Positions 43,437 through 51,784 of a DNA stretch of 64,000 nucleotides are shown here, in pieces. The stretch spans positions 124,001 to 188,000 of the forward strand of contig NZ_JACHEB010000001.1 of the NCBI RefSeq assembly GCF_014201335.1. Reading direction: 5' to 3'. Position numbers and translations under genes: made by a program. A model generated the notes under the pieces. The model did not search any database and was not told the DNA's origin. It worked only from the letters and a program-made list of their open reading frames with translations. Source of the stretch: Tunturiibacter gelidiferens. GTDB lineage: Bacteria; Acidobacteriota; Terriglobia; Terriglobales; Acidobacteriaceae. How positions within the stretch are numbered: position 1 is the first letter of the stretch; each line of letters opens with the position of its first letter.

Positions 43437-44765
43437 TCATTTGGGGTTCAAGTCGTTGAGATATTGATGCTTTGATAAGTGCATCCTATGATCCTTTCGC
43501 TGTTGTCTCAGTAGGGCGGCAAATCTCTTACCGTTCCAGGAATAGTCCTGGATGCGCTGCGCAAAGAGAGACTCACCTAAATCATTCGTATCGGATGTAA
43601 GTAACGGGTTATCTGCGCGCTTTAAAGCTTGTTGAAGTGACACGCCCGGATCCGCCACAGCGATCCACTTCAGAAGCCAGACATAGGACTCCGCCGCGTT
43701 GTTCTGGGTGCATGCGCGTTGAAGGTTGTGGAAATAGGTAGCTTCAGAGTGCCGTCGACGTTCTTGCCAGGCTTGCAGTCTTCGCCGAGCGCGCGGCAAC
43801 CAATACCAGATCATCGCAAGTAAAAGGGCAACCGCGATGCAGCACAGAGATGTGATCAGAATGCGCGATCGATATTGTTTCCATAAACTCCTATGTCTTA
43901 TGGGAGCGATCGGCGCAGGCTCCGATTCCGGCGGAAGCTCGGTGACATAATTCGTGTTGGCGGCAGCTATGAAGTGAACAGCTGGCAAGGTAGCCGTTAC
44001 CAGGCGATGAGACGAGAGATTCCACCACTTCAGTTCAATCGAAGGAAGTGTGTAGTCTCCCTCTTTCTGGATGACGTATTTCGCAGTCTGCGTGCGACGG
44101 CCATATACAAAGTCGCCTCGATCAGTCTTTTGATCATGGATGACGGGCTCCTCCGGGTAGACGCGGATACCACTGGGCGCGTCGAGAGAAAGAGGTGGAA
44201 TCAACATCGATTGCATCTTCGTTGCCGTTACCGTAACGGTTCGCTCTATCGTGTCGCCGACGCGAAGGTTTTTCATGGGCGATGACCACTTCTGCTGCAT
44301 GGTGAGCGCCGTTGTGGGAAGGAAGTAGTCGAGGTCTCTTGCCGCTGCCGGAACATCGGCGTGAAATGCGAGTGCAGGCAATGGGACTTGTGCGATCGTG
44401 CTCTTTGGCGGGGCGAGCGCGAAAGGAACGGTGACCTGCTCGCGAGGTAGATGAAAATCGCCAGCCTGTTGCGGATAGATGACGTAGGTCTCGGTGATGC
44501 CGGCGTACCTGACTCCATCGATCTGGGTATTGGAGTTCGCGGGGCGGTCTTGTGGCAAAACGACGATTGCGTTTTCAATCTCAAATTCTGGGAAGTCAGG
44601 ACTCCCGGTGAAGTAATTGGGAACGTACACCGTTACGACCATTCGTATTGGCTGGCCAACCAGAATCCCATGGGATGGCTCGAGGTGGGCTTGAACGATG
44701 GGGCTTTGAGCTGCTGCCGTGAGCGCGATGAATGCGGCGAAGACGGTGATGAGAACGCGCTTCAT
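43437..44765 (-). CDS. batD: BatD-like membrane protein
   Basis: A 442-residue exported, C-terminally anchored protein (signal peptide 1-19; helix near 305-325). BatD domain features: 'GILVGQPIRMVVTVYVPNYF', 'PRENQ'-like 'IYPQQAGDFHLPREQVTVPF', 'VGDTIERTVTVTATKMQSML' and 'YVIQKEGDYTLPSIELKWW'. Bat proteins go with MoxR chaperones and aerotolerance in other bacteria; the exact role is unclear. Last gene of the moxR-bat operon; overlaps the stop of batB/C by four bases. Confidence 0.88.
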   Translation of the reverse strand: MKRVLITVFAAFIALTAAAQSPIVQAHLEPSHGILVGQPIRMVVTVYVPNYFTGSPDFPEFEIENAIVVLPQDRPANSNTQIDGVRYAGITETYVIYPQQAGDFHLPREQVTVPFALAPPKSTIAQVPLPALAFHADVPAAARDLDYFLPTTALTMQQKWSSPMKNLRVGDTIERTVTVTATKMQSMLIPPLSLDAPSGIRVYPEEPVIHDQKTDRGDFVYGRRTQTAKYVIQKEGDYTLPSIELKWWNLSSHRLVTATLPAVHFIAAANTNYVTELPPESEPAPIAPIRHRSLWKQYRSRILITSLCCIAVALLLAMIWYWLPRARRRLQAWQERRRHSEATYFHNLQRACTQNNAAESYVWLLKWIAVADPGVSLQQALKRADNPLLTSDTNDLGESLFAQRIQDYSWNGKRFAALLRQQRKDHRMHLSKHQYLNDLNPK

Positions 44766-46366
44766 GGATGAGGCTCCTCAGCCGCCTGAACAGCGAAACG
44801 TCGGCGGAGAAAATCGGCAGGGGTCGTCTGGATATTTCGCATCCAGATGTCAGCCATTTTCTTGGGATCGATCTGCGCCTGTATTTTCCTCCCGTTCTTC
44901 GCTCTGTTGTCGAACTTCATTTGATCGGGCGGAAGGTTCGGTGGAATCTCCTGCTGCTGGTCTTTGTCCTTATCTTTGTCGTTCGTTTTGGGGATGAGCA
45001 ATTGAACGAGAGTGAGGTTATCCTGCGCCTCCGGCCACGGATGCCTCCGCGCGAGTGTCTGCTGGTACGCCGCGACTGCCTCGGGATATTTTCCGAGATG
45101 GGCCAGCGCGTCGCCCTGGTTGTACCAAGCCTCAGCGGAATCACTAAGGGCGAAGGCGTTCAGAGCATCGTCATACTCTCCTGCACGCGCAAAAGAGACT
45201 CCACGCCAAAGCGGGTCATCGAACGCTTCGGAGGCTCTCTGGTAGTCACCCTTCTGAAAGTAGTAGCGGCCTTGCTGATCGTGCGTCAGCCAAAGGTCGA
45301 TCCATGAGAAGCTCGAATGAACGTTGGAAGGAGGAAGAACGAAAAAGACAGCGAGTGCCGCGGACGACCAGCGCACCGTCCACCCTTTGCGGAACCAGAA
45401 GACGGCAATAGCGGCGATGGGAAAGGTGAGCCAATAGCCTTCATCGATCCAGCGCGTCTTCGAATTCTTCTGCTGCAAGGTCTCGAGGTGGTGTTGCACG
45501 CGGCGCTGGATCCAGTGGATGTCGTCGTCATTGAGAGTAAGCGTGGTGGCGGGGATGTCGATGCGGCTGAGAGAGCGAAGAGCGTTTACGTCAAGCTTTG
45601 CATAGACCCGCCGACCAGTTCGATCACTGAGAAAGCCGTTGCCGACTGTGCGCACGGGCCCTCCGTTGGAGGTTCCTACACCTAAGACGAGAATGTCGTT
45701 CTGGCTGTCGTGCGCAGTAGCGAACTTGCGAAATTCGGGCAGCGCCTGAGGCTCGATTCCGTCCGTGACGAAGAGGATGGTTCCGGATACAGGCTCGTCT
45801 TTGAGAAAGTCTTCGACTGCACGAAGCGCTTTGGCCGTGTCCTTTCCCTGGCTTGGCATCAGAGACGTGGAGAGCGAACTCAGGTAAAGATCGAACAGAG
45901 AGTTGTCGGTAGTAAACGGAAGCACCATGTGGGCGGTGTTCGCGTAGACGAAGAGTGCTGTGCGTCCACCATTTCGGACTTTGAGGAGCTCCCGCAGTTT
46001 GAGCTTCACTCGCTCGAGCCGTGTGGGGTCGAGGTCGATTGCGTTCATCGTCTCGGAGAGATCGAGTGCGATAACGAGCGGTGCTTTGTCCTCGGTGAAT
46101 GGGGGCTGTTCGCGCTTCCAAGTAGGGCCAGCCATCGCGACGGCTCCGATAACGATGAGCAGCGAGATCATGTGGACGGGACGCAGACGCCAACGCCGCT
46201 TGCGCGACACAATGAGATGTTCCAGCAGTGCGGGGTCTATATAACGCTTCCAACGAGAGCGCACGTCGTCACGAAAACGAAGTGAAAGGTAGATTACAGG
46301 CGCGGCGAGCAGTAACCAGAGCCACTGCGGGCGAAGAAAATGCACCGCTGCCCACCACCCGCTCAT
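44762..46366 (-). CDS. VWA-TPR protein (BatB/BatC-like fusion)
   Basis: A 534-residue membrane protein. ATG 46366 overlaps the batA stop (ATGA); the frame runs further up but inside batA. Helices near 12 and 60 frame the entry; a von Willebrand A domain spans about 90-300 ('PLVIALDLSETMNAIDLDPT' holds the MIDAS D-x-S-x-T region, 'ILFVTDGIEPQ'), another helix pair near 320-355, and TPR repeats from about 400 ('AEAWYNQGDALAHLGKYPEAV'). It combines what are separate BatB and BatC in other bacteria. Role: likely a MoxR-dependent assembly factor. Confidence 0.9.
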   Translation of the reverse strand: MSGWWAAVHFLRPQWLWLLLAAPVIYLSLRFRDDVRSRWKRYIDPALLEHLIVSRKRRWRLRPVHMISLLIVIGAVAMAGPTWKREQPPFTEDKAPLVIALDLSETMNAIDLDPTRLERVKLKLRELLKVRNGGRTALFVYANTAHMVLPFTTDNSLFDLYLSSLSTSLMPSQGKDTAKALRAVEDFLKDEPVSGTILFVTDGIEPQALPEFRKFATAHDSQNDILVLGVGTSNGGPVRTVGNGFLSDRTGRRVYAKLDVNALRSLSRIDIPATTLTLNDDDIHWIQRRVQHHLETLQQKNSKTRWIDEGYWLTFPIAAIAVFWFRKGWTVRWSSAALAVFFVLPPSNVHSSFSWIDLWLTHDQQGRYYFQKGDYQRASEAFDDPLWRGVSFARAGEYDDALNAFALSDSAEAWYNQGDALAHLGKYPEAVAAYQQTLARRHPWPEAQDNLTLVQLLIPKTNDKDKDKDQQQEIPPNLPPDQMKFDNRAKNGRKIQAQIDPKKMADIWMRNIQTTPADFLRRRFAVQAAEEPHP

Positions 46367-47409
46367 ACATGCACCTTGAAGACGCCCGAGGTCGTAGCTT
46401 CGTCCTGTTTTTCCCGTCGACGCGAGAAAAGCCTGAGCATGAGACTCGCCAACAGCATCAGCAACTGACACCCAACAAACAGAAGAACTGCCGCCCCAAG
46501 TGGAAACATGAAGAGTTCTCGCCGCGGCTGATAGCTCAAAGTTTTGAAGTTCTGCGGCGTAATCTTATCGAGGGTTGCGTACGCCTTTTCGAGCTCAACG
46601 CGGTTCTCTCCGTGGAAGACCTGTCCGCCGGTTGCTTTTGCAATGTCATTGAGCGCGTTGTAGTCGACCTTGTCTTCTCCGGTGGCTCGAGGATCGCCAA
46701 GTCCGACGACGTGGATGGTGATGCCATTCTGGCTGGCGATCTCGGCGGCCTTGCGCGGCGGCATGCGGCTGCCGGTGTCGTTGCCGTCGGTAAGGAGAAT
46801 CAACACGCGCTGCTGCTTGGCTTCGCTGTTATTGAACTGCTTGATCGCAAGCCCGATAGCATCACCGATCATTGTCTGCGGACCGGCCATGCCTGCGTCG
46901 GTCTGGGCGAGGATCTGCAAACCGGCCTCGTGGTCAAGCGTGAAGGGTGTAACAGGATAAGCGGCTTGGCCGAAGACGATCAGGCCGATGCGGTCGTTCT
47001 TGCGTTTGCGGATGAACTCACCAACGACCTGCTTGACTACATCGACGCGACGCAGGCGCTTGCCGTCAGAAGTACGGAAGTCCGGAGTCTCCATTGACTG
47101 CGAAATATCGAGAGCCAGCATCAGATCGCGTCCGGGCTGAATCTTTTGGATGGGTGGCTCAATAAGCTGTGGCCGCGCCAGCGCCAGAACGATGAGGCAC
47201 CAACAGAGCGGCGCGAGAACCTTCTGCAACCAGTTTGTTCGTGGGACGACTGCGCCGGGCTGCGGGGTGAGGCCGATGCTGGAGCTGATGTAATGGAAGA
47301 ATGTCAGTCGCAGGGAATCCTGCTCTTCCTTGTAAGCGGGCAGCAGCCAGTAGACAAGAAGAGGCACCGGCAGCAGGGCGAGCAGCCACGGATACTCGAG
47401 CTTATACAC
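46363..47409 (-). CDS. batA: BatA-like VWA membrane protein
   Basis: A 348-residue protein with N-terminal helices (about 5-25 and 52-70), a VWA domain (about 90-290; MIDAS 'LMLALDISQSMETPDF', 'ILLTDGNDTGSRMPPR') and a C-terminal helix (about 305-330). Metal-dependent adhesion-type domain binding partner proteins; BatA and BatB homologues form membrane complexes. Overlaps the DUF4381 gene upstream by eight bases. Confidence 0.92.
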   Translation of the reverse strand: MYKLEYPWLLALLPVPLLVYWLLPAYKEEQDSLRLTFFHYISSSIGLTPQPGAVVPRTNWLQKVLAPLCWCLIVLALARPQLIEPPIQKIQPGRDLMLALDISQSMETPDFRTSDGKRLRRVDVVKQVVGEFIRKRKNDRIGLIVFGQAAYPVTPFTLDHEAGLQILAQTDAGMAGPQTMIGDAIGLAIKQFNNSEAKQQRVLILLTDGNDTGSRMPPRKAAEIASQNGITIHVVGLGDPRATGEDKVDYNALNDIAKATGGQVFHGENRVELEKAYATLDKITPQNFKTLSYQPRRELFMFPLGAAVLLFVGCQLLMLLASLMLRLFSRRREKQDEATTSGVFKVHV

Positions 47410-47842
47410 GATGACTCCTGATCCAGGTCGCTACCGTCCTTCTTAGCGTGTGTTCGTCCTCGTTCGACAGTGTGACAGGTTGAAGAGCCATCTCTTCGAT
47501 CCGATCAGCAGGCGGGGAGTGAAACGTCTCATCGCCAGTGGCCTCATTCAGAAAGTTGAGCCACTCTGCGCCGCTAAGCGAAGCGACTCTTTCGCGCGGC
47601 CACACCGCGAGCGCCGTCCGCTTGAGAAGCGCAGAAAACTCATTTGCTGGTAGGAGATCGAGCTCTCGCAACGCCGCGCGGCGATAGCGATTAGCAAACC
47701 ATTTCCTCATCTGGTGGACAGACACCCAAATTACGAGTAGTCCTGCAATGACGAACAGAACGTACCAGCCGACGGTCTGAGGAGTCCACGTGGGCCCAGG
47801 CGGCTGATAAAAGTCGTGCAGCTTGTCGAGAGGGGCGCTCAT
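47402..47842 (-). CDS. DUF4381 domain protein
   Basis: A 146-residue single-helix protein (about 26-48) with 'LHDFYQPPGPTWTPQTVGWYVL', 'RRAALRELDLLPANEFSALLKRTALAVWPRE' and 'LNEATGDETFHSPPADRIEE' quoted in part; matches DUF4381, always found in MoxR-Bat operons. Role unknown. Four-base overlap with DUF58. Confidence 0.85.
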   Translation of the reverse strand: MSAPLDKLHDFYQPPGPTWTPQTVGWYVLFVIAGLLVIWVSVHQMRKWFANRYRRAALRELDLLPANEFSALLKRTALAVWPRERVASLSGAEWLNFLNEATGDETFHSPPADRIEEMALQPVTLSNEDEHTLRRTVATWIRSHRV

Positions 47843-48768
47843 ATCCGCCTTCTCCGATCTGCGATTTTACCCAGCAGGTGACCCACTTGCCCGGGCACAT
47901 CTTCAGCTGTACTAAGTGGAAGTACTGGCACACCGAGCTCATGCTGCCACGCCAGAATCGCGTTCATCCGCTTGCCGGACGCTTCAAGAATGTTCTCGCG
48001 CACGTTCTCTTGACCCAACTGAAGCTCAACCTGCAGCTTGCCGTCGCTGACGACGAGCTGTCCGGCAGGAGGAAGCCGAACAGCAAGGGGATCGAATGCA
48101 AGACAGCAGATAACATCGTTCAGCCGTGAGAGGTGCAGCAGCAGATTGCGCGTAGTGTCATCAGCGCCATCGAAGTCGCTGGCAATGATAATGAGGGCAT
48201 CATGATGGCAAACGCGAGCAACAGATGCAAGCACTTCATTGAGGCGTTCGGGATGCGGCGATGAAGACATATCGCTGCGCAGCAGATGGTTCTGATGAGT
48301 GATGCGGTCGAGAATACGCAACACCGTCGCCCGACTTCGGTGCATGCGGACCTGCTCGGTCGTGTCATCGTTGAAAATAAATGCGCCAACTCGGTCGCCC
48401 TGGTGGAAGACTCTCCATGCAGCCAGGGCAGAGACCTCTGCTGCAACCACGGACTTCATAGAAACCCGACTGCCGAAGAACATGTTGATGCGTTGGTCCA
48501 CCACCAGCATCGTGGGACGGTCGCGTTCTTCCGAATAGACGCGCACATACGGCTTACGCATCCGTGCAGTCACGCGCCAATCGATGCTGCGCACATCGTC
48601 TCCAGCGACGTAGTTGCGAAGTTCCTCAAAGTCGAGCCCACGTCCCCGCACGTGTGAAGCACGCCGGCCAAACAGCAGACTGTGGACGGGCTGGTTATGT
48701 TTCAGAGTGAAGCCATTGGCCTTGAACTGCAGCGCAATCAGCGAATCGAGTTCGACATATGCTCCCAT
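47839..48768 (-). CDS. DUF58 domain protein
   Basis: A 309-residue cytosolic VWA-like protein of the DUF58 family: 'GRGLDFEELRNYVAGDDVRS' and 'DWRVTARMRKPYVRVYSEER' near residues 42-80 are diagnostic. It is the client or partner of the MoxR ATPase in these operons, 15 bases downstream of moxR. Confidence 0.93.
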   Translation of the reverse strand: MGAYVELDSLIALQFKANGFTLKHNQPVHSLLFGRRASHVRGRGLDFEELRNYVAGDDVRSIDWRVTARMRKPYVRVYSEERDRPTMLVVDQRINMFFGSRVSMKSVVAAEVSALAAWRVFHQGDRVGAFIFNDDTTEQVRMHRSRATVLRILDRITHQNHLLRSDMSSSPHPERLNEVLASVARVCHHDALIIIASDFDGADDTTRNLLLHLSRLNDVICCLAFDPLAVRLPPAGQLVVSDGKLQVELQLGQENVRENILEASGKRMNAILAWQHELGVPVLPLSTAEDVPGQVGHLLGKIADRRRRI

Positions 48769-48783
48769 GACAAGAACTCCTGC

Positions 48784-49767
48784 TTATGCAACGGCGACAA
48801 GTTCCACAACTTTTTTGATCACTTGATCTGGTTTGATTCCTTCCGCCTGTGCGTCATAGCTGAGCAGAATGCGATGACGGAGGACATCGTGGACCACCGC
48901 CTGTACATCGTCTGGGCGTACATAATCGCGGCCCTTGAGCCACGCATACGCTCGCGAGCACTTGTCGAGACCTATGGTTCCGCGTGGACTCGCTCCAATC
49001 TGAATCCACTTGCGCAGGTCTTTGTCGTATCGCTCGGGGTAACGAGTAGCTTCAATCAGGGCCACTATATATTGTTCGACAGCCTCGGCCATATGCACCG
49101 CATGAATCTCGTTGCGCGCCGTAAAAATGACATCTTGCGACACCGGTGGTTCCTGCGCGGTTGCGTTCTTAGAAGTATCGGCAGTCTCGGCCTCTTCGCC
49201 GCGTACCAGCAACATGATGTCACGTTCGGACTTATCTTCCGGGTAGTCGACGTAGACGTGCATCAGGAAGCGGTCGAGTTGCGCTTCTGGAAGCGGGTAA
49301 GTTCCTTCCTGCTCGATAGGGTTTTGGGTTGCCATGACAAGAAAGAGTTTCGGTAATGTGTGGGTCTTGCCGGCGACGGTAACTTGCCGCTCCTCCATCG
49401 CTTCGAGAAGCGCAGCCTGAACCTTTGCAGGCGCGCGGTTTATCTCATCTGCCAGTACGAGGTTGTTGAAGACTGGGCCCGGCTGAAACTGAAATTCGCC
49501 TTTATCCGCCGTCGTGAAATAGATCTCCGACCCCGTGATATCGGAGGGCAGCAGGTCGGGCGTAAATTGAATGCGAGACAGGCCAGCATCTAGAAACTTA
49601 CTCAGTTTTTTGATCGCCCTCATTTTTGCTAGACCGGGGAGGCCCTCTACCAACAGGTTCCCATTGGCGAGCAGGCCGATCAAAAGCCGTTCGATCATTG
49701 CCTGTTGCCCTAAAACTGTCCGTTCCACGCGCCTTTGCAGATCAAGAATTGAGTCGAGAGTGGCCAC
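48784..49767 (-). CDS. MoxR family AAA+ ATPase
   Basis: About 327 residues. The frame is open to 49974, but GTG 49767 after GGCGGAG gives a normal-length MoxR; the start is uncertain. Walker A reads 'EGLPGLAKMRAIK': in the family consensus Thr follows Lys, here Met (ATG for ACG). Walker B 'NLVLADEINRAP', 'MEERQVTVAGKTHTLP' and 'ATQNPIEQEGTYPLPEAQLD' are intact. MoxR ATPases act as chaperones on VWA proteins such as those downstream. First gene of the moxR-bat operon. Confidence 0.9.
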   Translation of the reverse strand: MATLDSILDLQRRVERTVLGQQAMIERLLIGLLANGNLLVEGLPGLAKMRAIKKLSKFLDAGLSRIQFTPDLLPSDITGSEIYFTTADKGEFQFQPGPVFNNLVLADEINRAPAKVQAALLEAMEERQVTVAGKTHTLPKLFLVMATQNPIEQEGTYPLPEAQLDRFLMHVYVDYPEDKSERDIMLLVRGEEAETADTSKNATAQEPPVSQDVIFTARNEIHAVHMAEAVEQYIVALIEATRYPERYDKDLRKWIQIGASPRGTIGLDKCSRAYAWLKGRDYVRPDDVQAVVHDVLRHRILLSYDAQAEGIKPDQVIKKVVELVAVA

Positions 49768-50075
49768 GGATTCTCCGCCAACTTCAGTCGCGATATCGAG
49801 AAGAGTAGAGCCATGGTATTTGCTTTCTTGACTTGGTGAGGGGTGAGGCAGAATAACCCCGTTCCCTTGCAATACCTTTCGGTATTTTAAGAATGAAATT
49901 CCCAGGCCCAATGCAAAAGATTTGTATCGTTTAGAGGCTGCTCTCGTTCGGAAGTCCTCGCACGATCCAACCAAGCAACCGCTACCTACGGCATGAGAAA
50001 GCTTTCAATTACGACTGCGGAATCTACCACTTTCAGCTTGCTCCACCGACGTTTAGTACGCGAAAGGAGCTGTCC
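49768..50075. other. Divergent region between moxR and sulfatase 2
   Basis: About 308 bases (if moxR starts at 49767). A small inverted repeat AATACC-tttc-GGTATT lies near 49873-49888. I found no sigma-54-type promoter on either strand; AAAGGAG seven bases before 50076 is the ribosome site of the sulfatase. Confidence 0.4.
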
Positions 50076-51670
50076 ATGCTTTCCATCTTTAGCAGGGTCT
50101 GCACTCGGTCCAGAACATTTCGTCCGGCCCTCTTAATCTGCCTCGCACTTACGGGCGCTATATTCGGTGCGCAGGATTCCAAGGCCGACGACAAGAAGCC
50201 AAATATCCTGGTCATCTTCGGCGATGATATCGGTCAAAGCAATATCAGCCGCTACACGCACGGCCTGATGGGGATGAATACGCCGAACATCGACAGTATT
50301 GGCGAACATGGAATGACGTTCACCGATTACTACGCAGAAAATAGCTGCACCGCAGGGCGAGCGACATTTATCACCGGACAGGTTGCGGTGAGAACGGGAA
50401 TGACCAAGGTCGGCGTTCCAGGCGCGCCCGTGGGGATTCAGAAGCGCGATATTACGATCGCAGAGGCAATCAAGCCACTGGGCTACGCAACCGGGCAGTT
50501 CGGCAAGAACCATCTTGGCGATCGTGATGAGTATCTGCCGACAAACCACAGCTTCGATGAGTTCTTCGGCAATCTCTATCACCTGAACGCCGAGCAGGAA
50601 CCGGAGATGCCTTATTGGCCTAAGGACGATCCGATCTTTTTGAAGGTGTACAACCCGCGTGGCGTTATTCATTCCTTCGCAGATGGAAAGATTGAGGACA
50701 CCGGGCCGCTAAACATCAAGCGCATGGAAACCATCGATGATGAGGCCTCCAACGCTTGCATGGACTTCATGGATAAGCAAGTGAAGTCGAACAAGCCGTT
50801 CTTTGTGTGGATGAACTTTACAAGGATGCACGTCTTTACCCATGTGAGGCCGGAGTTCCACGAAAAGAGTGGGATGCCGGGCAACGATTATGCAGATGGA
50901 ATGTGGGAGCACGATCAGGATGTTGGAAAGCTGCTGAAGAAAGTAGACGACCTTGGAATCGCAAATAACACGATCGTCCTCTATACGACGGACAACGGCC
51001 CCAATATGTTCTCGTGGCCCGATGCGGCGATGACCCCGTTCCGGAATGAGAAGAATTCGAACTGGGAGGGTGCGTACCGCGTGCCTGCGATGATTCGTTG
51101 GCCTGGACATATCAAAGAGAATGTCTGGTCAAACGAAATCGTCTCCGGACTGGATTGGTTCCCGACGTTTATGGCTGCGGCGGGTAATCCCAACATCACC
51201 GAACAACTGCTGAAGGGTACCGGCCCCGGTGGTATGGCGCGCACAAGGTACATCTTGATGGTTACAATATTCTTCCCTACCTAACCGGTCAGGTGGAGCA
51301 CTCTCCACGGCGGAATTTTTATTACTTCAATGACGATGGACTTCTGGTGGCCATGAGACATGACAACTGGAAGTTTGTTTTCTGCGAGCAGCGAGAGATT
51401 GGTGGCTACAAGGTATGGTCGAATCCATTCGTCTGTACTCGACTCCCATTGATTGAAAATTTGCGTATGGATCCCTACGAGAAGGCGCCTCTCATTTCGG
51501 ATCAATATGACGATTGGCAGGTCCATAATGTGTACCTGGCGATTCAGGGGCAAATCTCCGCACAGGAGTTTGTCGAGTCATTCAAGACCTATCCACCCAG
51601 TCAGGCTCCGGCAAGCTTCACGATCGACCCGGAGAGCTTTGTGAACATGGCTCCGAAGCCCAAACAGTGA
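50076..51670 (+). pseudogene. Arylsulfatase, CTAGR type, frameshifted
   Basis: A second arylsulfatase, a paralogue of the one at 9750. Signal peptide residues 1-36; 'VIFGDDIGQSN' near 48, the modification motif C-T-A-G-R near 90, 'TGQFGKNHLGD' near 141, 'MNFTRMH' near 249 and 'YTTDNGPNMF' near 310. The first frame ends at 51284 in 'TRYILMVTIFFPT'. Shifting frame at about 51240-51245 restores 'KVHLDGYNILPYLTG', as in the other sulfatase, and the protein continues to 51670. One base is missing in or near ACAAGG. Either a dead gene or a sequencing error; otherwise all active-site residues are present. Confidence 0.85.
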
Positions 51671-51731
51671 AGAGGGATGGAGCCGACGTCTAGTTGATTG
51701 AAAAGAAGAACGAACGACAAGCAGAATAAGG

Positions 51732-51771
51732 AACCGGGTTCATCCTTCACAATGAACCCGGTTTGTTTTAT
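51732..51771 (+). terminator. Rho-independent terminator
   Basis: AACCGGGTTCAT-ccttcaca-ATGAACCCGGTT: a perfect 12-bp stem, then TGTTTTATT. It lies 60 bases after the sulfatase stop, before the gene at 51785. The clearest terminator in the window. Confidence 0.9.
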
Positions 51772-51784
51772 TCAAGGGGCCTGA

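Noticed and set aside
46228..47097. 289-codon plus-strand frame over batA
   Set aside because: It is antisense to a clearly conserved VWA gene and has no family features of its own.
49873..49888. AATACC-tttc-GGTATT as a terminator of an unseen transcript
   Set aside because: Only six pairs, all but two A-T, with a two-base T tail; too weak to call.
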